Assembly (NCBI RefSeq): GCF_029633865.1
Contig: NC_079211.1
Location: 145,732,182 to 145,796,181 of the forward strand
DNA length: 64,000 bases
Source: Lampris incognitus
Taxonomy: Eukaryota > Chordata > Actinopteri > Lampriformes > Lampridae
Reading direction: 5' to 3'
Below are positions 10,505-53,590 of the stretch, piece by piece. The first letter of the stretch is position 1. The number at the start of each line of letters is the position of its first letter. The notes under the pieces were generated by a model. The model was not told where the DNA came from and ran no database searches. It saw only the letters and a program-made list of their open reading frames with translations. The translations under genes and the position numbers were made by a program.

Positions 10505-11835
10505 ATTAGAAACCAACCCATGACAGGAGAAGATACAGAGAGGAACGGACAAACGTGAGGCTGAGGAACAGGACGTTGCCCGGCTCTCAATATATTAACA
10601 TACACAACTACTCTGACTAGTCTATGTACACGTCTGACGCAAGACCCAGGAGAGACACATCCCACGCGGGGAGACGACGAGCGGGAAACGCACCATCTCC
10701 CACGGGAATGTTGGCTTTGGTATCCCCCCCCAAAAAAAACCAAAAGACAACAAAAACACAAAAACAAACAAAATTGCTGCTGAAAAGGAAGACACCAAAC
10801 GACATCCCCCGCATAGACGTGAACAGAAACCAATACCTACTACAAGTTCCGGTAATCAGCTATCGATAACAAGTTATCACTCTGGATCTGCATTCACACA
10901 CTTGAGATACAGCTGACCTACACTGCAACAACTCCTCCACGCCTACGCCGCAGACACAGGCTCACGGTAGCAAAGGACTCTGGGAGATTGAGTTTAGTGG
11001 TTTCCTCACATCCGGCATCCGCTATCAAATCTCTCTTTCTCTCCTTTAAAACGGCCCCCACCCCGCCCCGCCCCACCCCCCATACACACATACACAAAAC
11101 GAGCCACTTCAGTCCCAACACGCTCCCAGTGCTTATAGGAATGCGGAAAACAAGTCATTAAAAACACAAATACAAACATGTACACTGACACACATGCACA
11201 CACGTACTTAAAAAAAAGTGTTAAGATACAGTACACGTGACACTATTTTACATACTGATAACATTTTACAAAGACATTTCTGAAAAGATCAAAATGCCGG
11301 ACTCGGGTCGCTGGTCTTTACTCAGAGCTCCCCCCCCCTCTTCTTCTTCTTCTCCTTCTTCCTGCGGTGAATGTCCAAGTTGGTTTCCTTTGTGCCATTT
11401 CGCCTCCCCGGTCCAATTAAACGCCGGGCGGGGAGCCGGATGGCTGCCATGACGACGGGGACGCCAAATACATCTACTGTACACTGACACAACCAAAAGG
11501 GGGATGTAAAGAGATGCGACTTTTTTAAAAAAAAAAAAAGCACAACCTGTCTTTGCTTTTTGAAACCTTGACGATGAGGATGGTGTGATTTTAGTCGGAG
11601 ATTACCAACATTTTGTCCGGCGTTCTGCGTCTTCACAAGCTAACAGGAGGACAAGCTAACGGGTTTTACACGTTTACCACTGGCAGGTGATGCTCTTTAG
11701 ACCTGGTAATCCTGGACGGTGTCCAGCCCGGTTTGTTGTGGCGTCCGCATGGAGGCAGTGTGTTACTTTATCTTCATCGTTTCCACCACCACCACCCCAG
11801 TCCTCTTTCCCAGCCGCCTACACTTTCCGCAAGAG

Positions 11836-11975
11836 TCCATCCGTCCGTCCATTATCCGAACCGCTTGTCCTGCTCTCAGGGTGGCGGGGACGCTGGAGCC
11901 TATCCCAGCAGTCACTGGGCAGCAGGCGGGGAGACACCCTGGACAGGCCGCCAGGCCACCACAGGGCTGAGGGAG
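11836..11975 (-). repeat. SINE family A, truncated
   Basis: Begins with an ATCC-type tail followed by TATCCGAACCGCTTGTCCTG and GGAGCCTATCCCAGCAG, then breaks off. Full copies at 13428, 14639, 25118, 29981, 34590 and 56975 define the family. Confidence 0.85.
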
Positions 11976-12083
11976 GAAACGGGGGGGGGGGGTAGGGGAC
12001 CAGGTGGAGAGAGCCGGGTTGGGAACACTAGACTGGATCAGCTACTTTTAAAAGCAGCCCCCCAACAATTACAATACAAATGA

Positions 12084-12445
12084 ATGGGCGTCCGGGTAGC
12101 GGAGTGATTTATTCCGTCGCCTACCAACACGAGGCCCGCCGGTTCGAATCCCCGCGTTACCTCCGACTTGGTCGGGTGTCCCTACAGACACAATTGGCCG
12201 TGAAGCCGGATGTGGGTGTGTCCTGGTTGCTGCACCTAGCGCCTCCTCTGGTCGGTCGGGGTGCCTGTCGGGGGGGGGGGGGACAGCGTGATCCTCCCAC
12301 GCACTACGTCCCCCTGGCGAAACTCCTCACTGTCAGGTGAAAAGAAGCGGCTGGCGACTCCACATGTATCGGGATGGCTCAGAAGGGTGGGGTGATTGGC
12401 TGGGTAGAATTGGTGAGAAAAAAAGGGAGGGGGGGGGGGTAAAAA
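12084..12445 (+). repeat. SINE family B, tRNA-derived
   Basis: Head GGGCGTCCGGGTAGCGGAGT with B box GGTTCGAATCCCC, then CAGACACAATTGGCCGTG and a GCGGCTGGCGACTCC block, ending in an A/G-rich tail. Related copies: 34150, 41413, 43440, 52640, 62000. Confidence 0.85.
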
Positions 12446-13329
12446 AAATCCAAAAAATTGTTTGTTTTTTTTTCAAATTTCAAACGAATGTGAAAAGACG
12501 GTTTGTATAAATTCAACATCTCGCAGAACAGGCGACGAGGCCCAGGCACGGGCCCGTGAGAATCCTCCCCGACAGCAGCGAGAGGTCAGCCTGAGCGTGG
12601 CGGAGACGTTTTAGGCCTCAAATATCTTTCACTTGTTCATTTTTATCTCTTCTCTGCTGCTACGATGAGCCGAGTCCCCCTCCGGGATCAACGACGATCG
12701 TCTCGATTGAAACGTCCCAAGTTTTTTTTTCTTTTTAGTCTGTGCCGGTTTCGGGATTGTGTAGTAGTCTTCGTACATCCTCCACTTGGTTGTTTTTAAG
12801 GTAGCTGGCCAATCAGCTGGACTATAAACCGGATGGACCACGGCGGGAGCTGGACCAAGCGAGTCAAGACGAGGCGGTCCACCCCGACATGTCGGAAGGC
12901 TCCAAGCTCATCAGACACGTCGTTAACAGACCGGACCGTCTGTACGGAAAGAGGCCTGACGAAGACGTGGACACAGTCAGATCTGGATCCAATATCAAAA
13001 AACTTTTTTTTTTTTTTACATTGGATTTCTTTTTTTACCCCCCACATTTTTGTTTTGTTTCGTTTCCCCCAAAACTTGGTAAGTTGCGCTCCGAGTCTGC
13101 TGTATCCGTCGTTGGCCAACCGACTCGACGTGGTGCGAGTCTGGGAACTGAGAACACTGACAGACTGAATTCAGACCATCAAGGAATCCTTTTAAGTGAC
13201 AGTTCACCCCTGAAATGAAAATTCTGTCATTATCTACTCTACTTTGAGCTGTAGCCGGTAGAGTCCTGGGTGAGTGTTCTGGTTCCATACAACCCTGAAG
13301 GAGTTCACTAAAGAAGGGAAGAGCAGCTT

Positions 13330-14118
13330 TCTTCTAGTCTGTCCTCTCGTCAGGTCTACCTGGTGATGCTGGTCGCGTGGCTCAGGTCCTGGGCTGTTCT
13401 GGTGGCATCTGGACACTGTTTAGCATCCATCCATCCATCCATTATCCGAACCGCTTATCCTGCTCTCAGGGTGGCGGGGATGCTGGAGCCTATCCCAGCA
13501 GCCATTGGGCGGCAGGCGGGGAGACACCCTGGACAGGCCGCCAGGCCATCACACAGGGCCCCCACACACACACTCATACCTAGGGGCAATTTAGTACAGC
13601 CGAGTCACCTGACCTACATGTCTTTGGACTGTGGGAGGAAACTGGTGCACCCAGAGGAAACCCATGCAGATGTGGGGAGAACATGCAAACTCCACACAGA
13701 GGATGACCCCCAAGGTTGGACCACCCTGGCCGGGCTCAAACTCATAACTTTCTTGCTGTGAGGCTACCGTGCTAACCACCGCACCACCGCGCCACCCATA
13801 TGGGCAACAATTATAATGGAATTATATATATTTTATAATTCCATTATAATTGTGTTGTCCTCTTTCAATGTTGCATTGTGTAAATTGTGCAAACACAGCA
13901 TCCACTGCTCGTTGTCCATCTTGGGAGAGAGATCCCTCCTCTGTTGCTCTCCCTGAGTTTTCCTCCTATTTTTTCCTCCTTGTTAAAGGTTTTTCTTAGG
14001 GATTTGTTCCTCATCCAATGTGAGGGTCTGAAGACCAGGATGCTGTGTTGCTGTGAAGCCCGCCGAGGCCAATTTGTAATTTGTGATATTGGGCTATACA
14101 AATAAAGTTGACTTGACT
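13330..14118 (+). repeat. L2-tail repeat (family C) split by SINE A
   Basis: 13330-13427 and 13798-14118 together match the inverted copy at 53105-53590. Both contain GGTCCTGGGCTGTTCTGG, TTCCATTATAATTGTG, GAGAGATCCCTCCTC and the ATACAAATAAAGTTGACTT tail. The SINE at 13428-13797 interrupts it. Confidence 0.8.
13428..13797 (-). repeat. SINE family A, full length
   Basis: ATCC tail at left, tRNA-like head (GCTAACCACCGCACC) at right. The middle carries ACATGTCTTTGGACTGTGGG and GGGAGAACATGCAAACTCC. Confidence 0.9.
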
Positions 14119-14205
14119 TCTTTCAAACATTTGCCGTGGATAATGGCCAGATCGTTAGAATTCAAAAAAATTGTACTTTAAATTGCTGACGCAGCACAAT
14201 CCACG

Positions 14206-14320
14206 TCTTCCTCGGCGGCTCGGTGCCTCACAGCAAGAAGGTCCTGGGTTTGACTCCCAGCCGGGGCGGTGTCCATGCTGTCTGTGTGGACTCTGCATGT
14301 TCTGCCTGTGCTCCGGTGGG
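14206..14320 (+). repeat. SINE A-related head fragment
   Basis: Starts CGGCGGCTCGGTGCCTCACA with AAGAAGGTCCTGGGTTTGAC and breaks off after CTGCATGTTCTGCCTGTG. Confidence 0.7.
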
Positions 14321-14638
14321 CCATCGCCATCATCCAAAAGAACCCCAATAGAGAGATGCAGAACGCTGTCTTCCCCTGACCTCGACCACAACGCAGATAT
14401 CCGTCTGGAGCTGGACGCCGGGCGCCGAAGGAAAGGGCTACCCGCTGCTCCTGGCTGCTCCTGGAGGAAGGACAGCGGGAGGGAAAAATGCAGAAGGGAC
14501 ATTTCTCCAGCCACCGCTGTCAGCTGTAAAGTCTCTCTTCTGAAGTCACACAGTAGAAATATAAACCACAGCCGATGCAACGCTTCCCTTTCTCTCGCAC
14601 TTTCCAATTATTTTGGAACTAACAAACTGGCCACTAGG

Positions 14639-15025
14639 GCGGCACGGTGCCACAGTGGTTAGTGCGGTCGCCTCACCGCAAGAAGGTCCTGGGTTCGAGC
14701 CCTGGGGTTGTCTAACCTTTGGGGGGGTCGTCCCGGGTCGTCCTCTGTGTGGAGTTTGCATGTTCTCCCCGTGTCTGGGTGGGTTTCCTCCGGGTGCCCC
14801 CCTTTTCCTCCCACAGTCCAAACACATGTAGGTCAGGTGACTCGGCCATACTGAATTGTCCCTAGGTATGAGTGTGTGTGTGTGGGCCCTGTGTGATGGC
14901 CTGGCAACCTGTCCAGGGTGTCTCCCCGTCTGCTGCCCAATGACTGCTGGGATAGGCTCCAGCATCCCCGCCACCCCCGAGAGCGGGACAAGCGGTTCGG
15001 ATAACGGACGGATGGACGGACGGAA
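14639..15025 (+). repeat. SINE family A, full length
   Basis: Head GGCGGCACGGTGCCACAGTG with A-box-like TGGTTAGTGCGG and B box GGTTCGAGCCC. It ends GCGGTTCGGATAACGG followed by a GGAC/GGAT tail. Confidence 0.92.
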
Positions 15026-16400
15026 GAAAGAAAGCTGCTCCGGCATGTTGTTCGCTTACTCCTCCGGTGTTGTATGGAAGTCTAATCCAGGGTTCTCCTG
15101 ACAGGAGGGCAACCAGGTAATCAAAGATTCTTCATTTTTGGGGGGGCGAACTGTCCCTTTAAAAAGAAAATTCAAAGCCCGTCAAGTCTCGTCATATCGT
15201 CGGCAGTAGGAAAAGGGACGCTTTTCCACTTTGTGACGGCGCTGCAGCTCCGTCGACCCTGAATCGGTTCCCCGGGTGTCTTTGGGCACTTTGAGTCAAG
15301 GCATCAAACAGAGGATGTTAATGGCAACGGTCTTCTCCAAATGACCAACAATTCAACTTACAAAGTGAATTCTACAAATGGACCGTAACGGTGTCTGTCC
15401 AACTGTTTTGAAGACAATCGTCTCTCTCTTTTGGTTGAAATATTCTCTTTTTTTTATCATTTGAATACAACATACCACAAACAGTGATTCTTAACCAAAC
15501 TACCCACAGCTCAAACCGCCGACCGGATGCCAGTCTGTCCATCAGTCTGTCCACCAGTCTGTCCATTAGTCTGTCCATTAGTCTGTCCACCACGCAGGGC
15601 TCTCGGCACCGCGCTGTCAAACGAAGCTGTACAACATTCCTATCTCTAAAAAACATGGACCATGAACATAAAATATTACAAACCAGGAAAAATAACAATA
15701 AAACAGAATTAAAGTTTAAAAAACAAAAAACCTACAATACAAGTTGACCCTCGCCCCTTCCTTCCTTTCTCCAGTGTGGGTTAAAATAGGAACATGAATA
15801 ACTGAGACACGGACAAACACAGTGCTTTACAATGAAAGTAAAAACCACAGGGACAGGACAGCTGCTGGCGTCCTCCGACGCCGAACAGGAAGCGGAGGAA
15901 GTGGAGGAAACCTTCGGGCAGGGAAAGACCACGAGGACCATCAAGACGAAGAGGAGCTGAAAGACGCGGAGGTCTCAGAGGAAGACGGCGTCCGTCGGAG
16001 ACGTCGTTTGGCAGAGCCCGGGGGGAAAAGGTTCGAACAGAAAGAGGGGGGGGAAGAGGGTTCGAAGTGTCAATGAAATCTCGAGAGAGGAGAAACGGGC
16101 GGCGTGATTTTCGAAAACGCTGACCGGACGTCGTGTCCGCCTCTCCGAAAAAAGAAGACCTGCCGCTCTCGTTGAAGGAACAAAACGACTCTCTCTCCCC
16201 GCTTTCTCGCAGCTCTGTCCATCTCCTCGTCCTCCCTCCGAGAACGACTCCCTAGTTTAACACCATTCCTCCGTCTGCCTGTCTGTCTGTCTATCAGTCA
16301 GTCTGTCATTTACACCAATCCAGAGATTGAATACCACTCCTCCTCCTCCCCCCCCCCCCCCGAATAAAATGCCCCGCTGGTACATTCCCACAGCCACAGC

Positions 16401-46524
<30,124 letters not shown>

Positions 46525-46609
46525 GATGGTCTGCCAATCACATCAACACACAAACACTACATCTCTGTGAGAGAGAGAGAGAGAGAGAGAATGTGAGGGA
46601 GGATTTTTA

Positions 46610-47349
46610 TGATAATTGTATTGAACCATTTTCAAACTTTCCTGCCCGACTGTCACACTATTAACAACTCGTGGAAGGATACGTGGATATTCGGTGTGGA
46701 CGTTGTTCCCCCCGATCCTCTTACAGCGCTGTTTGGCATCCCCCCTGTACCGGGACCCACACCTCCCTGCATCTCAATAGAGTTGGGTTTTTCACCTCTC
46801 TTCTAGCTAGACGTCTAACACTGCCGAAATGGAAGCGTGCGTCGCCAGCTACCCACAGTAGACGGACCGAAGACGTGTTTGTTGTCCTACATCAAGTCAG
46901 GCAAGATTACCTGAAAGGTTCAGTACCTGATTACCCTGAAAGGTTCAGTGACAAACTGAAAAAACACGGCCACCTCTTCCGGACGATGTAAAGACCTTAA
47001 CAGTTGCTCCAGGGGATGGGGACAGCTAAAGCCACAGAAGGTTAGACAGAATATTCTGCATACATGCACACACATGCACACACAGCGTTGTTGTCCCCCC
47101 CCCCCTTTCCTTTTTCTCTAGGGGTCCGTGCATGGACTGCAGGAGCCCTGTTGTAACGGCGTGACTGCATGAAATTCTGTCTTTGTTATGACTGTCACCA
47201 GTACTACATTTTTTCCCTGTTTATCTCTGCTCTGGGGATGGAAGGGCGGGAGGGAGGGGGGGGGGGCAGGAGGGAGGGGATGCATATGCTTGATTGTTTG
47301 TTTGTATTATTTGAAAAAATTTGCACAACCCAATAAACAGATAAAAAAA
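46610..47349 (+). mobile_element. Tx1-type L1 LINE 3' end
   Basis: The plus strand reads LLARRLTLPKWKRASPATHS and RRTEDVFVVLHQVRQDYLK, the C-terminus typical of Tx1/L1 ORF2 in fish. This is followed by a 3' UTR and AACAGATAAAAAAAACTC. Confidence 0.75.
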
Positions 47350-47377
47350 ACTCATGGAAACAGGCCTTACACCTTGA

Positions 47378-47596
47378 CAGACAGACAGACAGACAGACAG
47401 GCAGGCAGACAGACAGACAGGCAGGCAGGCAGGCAGACAGACAGGCAGGCAGACAGACAGACAGGCAGACAGACAGGCAGGCAGACAGACAGGCAGACAG
47501 ACAGACAGACAGACAGACAGACAGGCAGACAGGCAGGCAGACAGGCAGGCAGACAGACAGACAGGCAGACAGACAGGCAGACAGACGGACAGACGT
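47378..47596. repeat. CAGA/CAGG tetranucleotide array
   Basis: About 55 alternating CAGA and CAGG units. All long frames here are artefacts. Confidence 0.97.
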
Positions 47597-47599
47597 ATG

Positions 47600-48615
47600 T
47601 CCATAAATAGCAAAATAAATCAAGCATCTCATTCATCATCATCGTCATTCATCATCGTATTGTTTAAATCTACTCCAGCGAGACCGGCCAGCTAGCGGAC
47701 ACGTTAGCATCAGCGGAAGCTAACCGCTAACGCTCAGTCTGCCCTTCATGCAAACCTGGATTACAATCCTGAAAGAAGGAAACCAAATTTTATCTGTGAA
47801 GTTCCTTTCATTTTTATCTAAAAAAATAAAAAAGTAAAAATAATAACCCACCCCGGGAGTTTGTCATTCAATACCTCTGAAATACGGAGACCCCAGACCA
47901 GAAAAGCAATTCCTTTTTGCCGTACACTGACACTGCTTCATTGTGGAGCAACGACATGGTGTCTCTCTCCATTGTCTAATGCTTTTGCCCTTCATCTTAC
48001 TCAGCTTGGCTTTTTTTTTTTTGTGAACGAACATGGTTTTCTTATAAAAACCTACTTGTGTAATGAATCAGGAGCCCTGGTTCTCCGCGTCCTTGATGCT
48101 GTGACTCGGATTCTCTGGTGGAAACGAATCAGTGAAAAACACCTTTTACTTATCGATGTAGTACTATGTGTTGGCGAAGGTCTTCTGCCAGCTTGCTCCG
48201 TCATATCTGCTGGTTAGACACAACAACTTCACTTCTTCTTCACACTCAACACTACCTGCCTTCTTCTTCCTCATCCGGTTGCTATGACGAAGATGGAAAA
48301 CACTGTGCACCCTGTCATTTTTCCTGGCCAGGTCCTACCAGACACCAACCATCCACATCACATCCTGCTACAGTCTGGGCCGGATTCTCCATATATGGCA
48401 TCGGGCGAGAGCCAGGGGGCACCACATGATCAAGACAACGCCTAGACTTTTAAGATGTGTGCCATATTTTCTGTATTAAGGAGTAGGGCAGTGCGTCACG
48501 TGTGTGCGTAGTGCCTGTGAGAGCGTGAGCGGCAGAAAAGCGACGTGAATGCGAGCATAGGAAAGGAAAAGGCTAGCAGAAAGTCATCAGTCCAGCAGTA
48601 AATGTACAGTATAGG
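47600..48615. other. Unassigned region upstream of ddr2
   Basis: Open frames exist (47861-48217) but show no recognisable domain and no splice context. Nothing could be assigned. Confidence 0.4.
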
Positions 48616-48619
48616 CCAC

Positions 48620-49045
48620 AGTCAGTACGTTCACATGATGTTAGAAAAGGTTGATTTATTGCGTTAGTCCAACTAAAACTGGACTTTTAAAATACATGCA
48701 AACGTGTTAGTCTGACTGAAATCGTACTGAATCGAATTTCTCAAAGTCGGACTAACACACCTAGATGATGCGGTTGGGGATGGATTTACTCTGGCATGTA
48801 TACGCTTCAATGGACCCCGAACTGGCCTAGGCGTTCCGAGCATGATCCATTGTTCCCGCGGTCCAATAGCAACCAGCTGAAAGGGGGCATATCGCCACCT
48901 ACCGTACCGGAGTTGGACATACTTCCGTCAATAAATCGATTCTTCCCCGGTTCTTGTATACTGGGACAAGGACAGTAGTCCAATTACATGGCCTGATCGA
49001 GCTACAACCGTAGCTCGACTTCACAGTGCATGTAAACGCACCGAC
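48620..49045 (-). mobile_element. MITE family F, full length, inverse orientation
   Basis: Reverse complement of 41966-42400 over its length. Ends ACGTTCACATGATGTTAG and AGTGCATGTAAACGCAC. Confidence 0.8.
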
Positions 49046-49754
49046 TGTGTCAGTTAATTAATAAAAGGGAAGGGGGGTAGCAGGGTTTTCCCTGCCATTA
49101 AAATGTTTAAGAGCAGCACCCAAGCTGTTTTGGGCGCCACCTATGCCGAATGAATGTAAAATCAATGGGGAGAGCATCAAAACTAACTGATTTCGCCCAG
49201 CTTTTTTACTGCTAATGGTAGTAGGTAGTTGGTCCCCAGTGGACTTCTTTTGTCTTTAAGCTTTTCGGGTGTTGTTTACTTATTATCTGCTCTGGCTTTT
49301 CCAACTTTCTGAACACAGATATGGTGGTAATGATAATAATAATGGTCCAAAATGATGTGAAATTGCATACTTTTTTGTTTTAAAACTGTAAAAATCTTTT
49401 GGGGGGGGGGCCCCCAAACCCTCCACCAAATACGTGCACCCAAACCCGTGAAAAAACGCTGAAATTTCAAGCTATTGTGACACGCGTGAATCCAGGCTAG
49501 CGTCGCATGCTCATGAACATACAGTGCGCACAACACCGCTGCTTAAGAAAATTATATGGGAAACACTGATACCTTTAATAAATGTCCCTTTTTTATGTGT
49601 AAAGTGGGAGGAGGGGGGAACCTCAAGTGTGGTCACCCTAGGAAACCACACTATGTTAATCCGGGGATGACTACAGTAGATATTGTGTTAAGTGACAGAA
49701 AGTACCAGAAAAGGACATTTGTTTCCATGTAAATCTTCAGGATTGTAACATTAA

Positions 49755-49882
49755 ATGAGGCTCTTTGTCCCCAGTGAATATGGGATATAAAGTCAGTTAC
49801 AGTAAGAGATGACGCAACTGCAGATGCTTTCCTGAATCCAGACTTACTGCTGCATGCAAACACAAGTCACACATCCAGGCAC

Positions 49883-49890
<8 letters not shown>
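49755..49890. repeat. Left member of a diverged direct repeat flanking a LINE
   Basis: GGCTCTTTGTCCCCAGTGAA, then CCTGAATCCAGACTTACTGC and CACATCCAGGCACAACACAC. The right member is at 54655-54800. Confidence 0.75.
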
Positions 49891-49932
<42 letters not shown>

Positions 49933-52639
49933 ACCATCATCATCATCAGTGGTCACTCTCCACTGGGTTGTCTACTTGTGGGTCTTCAAATGGCTGTAGA
50001 GGCTGATCTGTGATCCACATACTCAGGTGTGGTGTGGACAGGGGAAATTGGTGGCGGTGGCTGAGCCTTTTTCTCTCTGACCTTGCAGTGCTGTTGCTTT
50101 TCCTCTGCGGCACAGTGAAGTTCCATTTCATGACGTGCAGCTCCTTCCTGCGCAGGTTTCTTCCAGGAGCGCCTATCCAGTGCAATGTATACCCAGTTGC
50201 TCGACGTGATGTTAAGTTTCTTCAGACTGGTCTTTATATTGTCCTTGAAGCATTTCTTTTGCCTGCTGGGAGCTCGCTGACCTTCCTTCAGCTGGGAGTA
50301 CAGGATCTGTTTGGGGAGATGTGTGTTGGACATGCGATGGCATGGCCTGTCCATCAGATTTGGTGCTGCACTATTGTGGTGGTGATGCTAGTCATGTTAC
50401 CTTCTTCCAGAATGCTGATGTTGGTGTGTCTGTCCTTCCAGCTGATCCTCAGGATCTTTTGTAAGGATCTTTGGTGGTATTGTTCAATGGCTCTCATGTG
50501 TCTGCTGTAGGTGGTTAATGATCCTGCTCCATACAGCAGGGTGGGGAGAACAACAGCTCTGTAGACAAGGAATTTTGTTTGGGCCTTTAGGTTTCGGTCT
50601 TCAAAGACTTTTCCTGAGTCTGGCATAAGCACTACTGGCACAACTCAGGTGATGGTTGACCTCAGAGTTGCTGTCAGCTTTTGAGGAAAGAAGGCTGCTG
50701 AGGTAGGGGAAGTGATCAACTTTTATGGTGGGCTGGGTAGACGGAGATTGATATAGAACTTGGGCCTTCTTGATGTTTAATGCTAGACCCAGGGTTCTGT
50801 GTGCCTTGTCAAAGGCATTCAGAATGTCCTGGAGGTCTTCTGCAGTGTGCACTGCGATGGTGTTGTCATCTGCATACTGAAGTTCAATGATGGTGGTGCT
50901 GCAGACTTTGCTCTTGGCCTTGAACCTATTAAGGTCGAAGAACCACCTGTCAGTTGTGTATAGGATTGGGATCCCCAATAAAGATGGCAAACAGGGTGGG
51001 TGCGGTGATGCATCCCTGGTTTGACCCCCGTTTCCACAGTGAAGGGCTCTGAAGCACAGGTGCTGTTGCCGAGCACTGTGACTGACATGCCATCATTTAC
51101 AAGCCTCAATACTCTGATGTATTTGTCAGGGTAGCCATATCTTGATGGCATGCTCAACAGAGCCTGGTGGTCTACTAAATCAAAGGCCTTCGTCAGGTCT
51201 ATGAAAGCCATGTACAAAGGCTGCCTTTGTTAACAGCATTTTTCCTGGAGTTGGCGTGCTGTAAATATCATGTCTGCTGTACCTCTGGATGACCGGAAGC
51301 CATACTGAGATTCTGGGAGTACTTCCACAGCCAGTGGTAGCAGTCAGTTTGAGAGGACACAAGAGAGGACTTTGCCTGTTGTTAACAGGAATGAGATGCC
51401 CCTGTCATCTCCAAAATCCACCTTGTCCCCTTCCTTGAATATGGCCACTTTCAGAGCATCACTGAGCTCTGAGGGAAGTTCTTTTCCCCCCAGCCCTTGA
51501 GGAGGAGAGCGTGGCCGTGGTACAGGAGCTCTGGTCCACCTTCCTTTAAGCTCTCAATTGGGATCTGATCTGAACCAGCGGCTTTGTTGCTCCTGATGGC
51601 ATCCTGAACCTCTGTCATGGTGAGAGGTTCCCCAATGTCTTCTCTGATGGGACTCTGGGGAATGTGGCTGGCAATGTCTGGTTCAGCTGTGCTTTTGTGG
51701 TTGAGGGGTTCCTGGAAGTGTTCCTTCCATCAGGCATTAATGGACTCATTGTCCTTCAGCAGCTTATGCCCATCCTTTGAGTGCAGGGTGTTTAAATTAT
51801 GATGGCTTGGACCATAAACGGCCTTAGTAGTGCTGAAAAAGCTACTGATGTCGCCCAAGTCTACCAGTCACTGGATTTCCAGAGCCTTTTCTGTCCACCA
51901 AGAGTTCTTAAGCTCCCTAAACCATCTCTGGACATCTGCCTTGGCTCTGGACTGAGACACTCTTTTAGCCTTGCAGGTTACATCATTTTGCCAGGCACAA
52001 AAGGCTTTCCTTTTCTTGAAGATGAGCTGTTCTATCTTTGTGTCATTCTCATCAAACCAGTCCTGATGTTTACTGGACTTGTACCCAAGGGTAGGTTTGC
52101 AGGAGTCGAGGATGGTGGATTTGAGCAAGGCCCAGTGCTTCTCAATGTCATCGGGATATTCCTGTTGGAGGGTTTCCCCAAGAGAGGCCTGAAGGCACTG
52201 ATGGGCGGCAGTTTCATTCAGGCTTTAAAGGTTCAGTCTTGGCCGGATCTACTTCCTTTGAACCCTCCTCTTCCCCTTCAGTTTGACAGACATCGTGGAG
52301 CGGATGAGGTGATGATCTGTCCCGGAGTCATCTGAATCAACCATGGCCCTCGTGATGTTCACGTTATGGCAGTCCCTGTTTCGTACAATGACACAGTCAA
52401 AGAGGTGCCACTAATGCCACTCGCAGTGGGGGTGTCTCCAAGATGTCTTAAATTTGTTATTCTGGCAAAACAGAGTGTTAGTGATGGTGAGGTCGTACTG
52501 ACCACATTTGCTAAGAAGCAGAACTCCACTGGAGTTGATGTTCCCAATGCCTTCCTTTCCCATAGTGCCCTTTCAGAGGTGTTGATCCCGGCTGACCCTG
52601 GTATTGAAGTCTCCTAGGAGAATAATCTTATCCTTGGGG

Positions 52640-53058
52640 ATTTTTTTTTATTCCCCCCCCCCTCCCCGATTGTATCCAGCCAATTACCCCACTCTTCCGA
52701 GCCGTCCCGATCGCTGCTCCACCCCCTGTGCCGATCCATGGAGGGCTACAGACTACCACATGCCTCCTCCGATACATCGGGAGTCGCCAGCCGCTTCTAT
52801 TAACCTGACAGTAAGTAGTTTCGCCAGCAGGACGTAGTATGTGGGAGGGCCCCCCCCCAAACAGACGCCCCGACCGACCAGAGGAGGTGCTAGTGCAGCG
52901 ACCAGGACACATACCCACATCCAGCTTCCCACCAGCAGACACGGCCAATTGTTTCTGTAGGGACGCCTGACCAAGCCAGAAGTAATACGGGGATTCAAGA
53001 TGCCAATCCCCATGTTGGTAGGCAACGGAATAGACCACCACACCCCCTGGCTGCCCCC
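52640..53058 (-). repeat. SINE family B with target duplication
   Basis: Full-length inverse copy flanked by ATCCTTGGGG at 52630-52639 and 53059-53068. It has an A-tail (T run on plus). Confidence 0.95.
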
Positions 53059-53104
53059 ATCCTTGGGGGTTCTTGACAGTGTCTCGTCTAAGCAGTCGTA
53101 GAAG

Positions 53105-53590
53105 GTCAATTCAAGTCAATATTATTTGTATAGCCAAATGTCACAAATTACAAATTTACCTCAAGGGGCTCTACAGCAACTCATGCAGCCTGTCCTTAGA
53201 TCCTCGCATCGGATAAGGAAAGACTCCTTAAAAAAAAACCTTTAACACGGAGAAAAAATAGGGAGAAACCTCAGGGAGAGCATCAGAGGAGGGATCTCTC
53301 TCCCAAGACGGACAACGTGCAATGGATGAGACTCCTTAAAAAAAACCTTTAACAGGGAGAAAAAATAGGAAGAAACCTCAGGGAGAGCATCAGAGGAGGG
53401 ATCTCTCTCCCAAGACGGACAACATGCGATGGATGTTGTGTTTACACAATTTACCGAATACAACACTGAAAGAGGATAACAGAATTATAATGGAATTATA
53501 TGAAGAATATGATGAGGAGGATGCCAAGCAGTGTCCAGACAGCACCAGAACAACCCAGGACCCAAGCCTGGGCTGTTTCGAAGGTCTTTT
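53105..53590 (-). repeat. L2-tail repeat (family C) with internal duplication
   Basis: Tail AAGTCAATATTATTTGTATA at left. About 110 bp containing ACCTCAGGGAGAGCATCAGA occurs twice in tandem (53224-53330 and 53331-53436). It splits the LINE between the TF and YDCLDETLSR parts of its endonuclease frame. Confidence 0.8.

Larger units (their letters stand above)
10505..16400 (-). other. Possible ddr2 3' UTR and flank, with SINE insertions
   Basis: No coding exon recognised. It contains the SINE and L2-tail copies listed separately (11836-11975, 12084-12445, 13330-14118, 14206-14320, 14639-15025). Between them, 10505-11830, 12450-13330 and 15030-16400 look unique, with simple stretches such as poly-C and short TCTG/CAGT runs. 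Assignment as UTR is inferred only from position behind the stop codon. Confidence 0.3.

Noticed and set aside
12084..12200. tRNA gene suggested by the GGTTCGAATCCCC box
   Set aside because: It is the head of SINE family B, found six times in the window.
14155..15046. Open frames of about 150-166 codons on both strands
   Set aside because: They run through SINE A copies and show no conserved domain.
47188..47648. Open frames with RQTD or CLSV repeats
   Set aside because: They are artefacts of the CAGA/CAGG array.
47861..48217. 118-codon plus-strand frame upstream of ddr2
   Set aside because: No recognised motif, low complexity in part, and no splice or promoter evidence.
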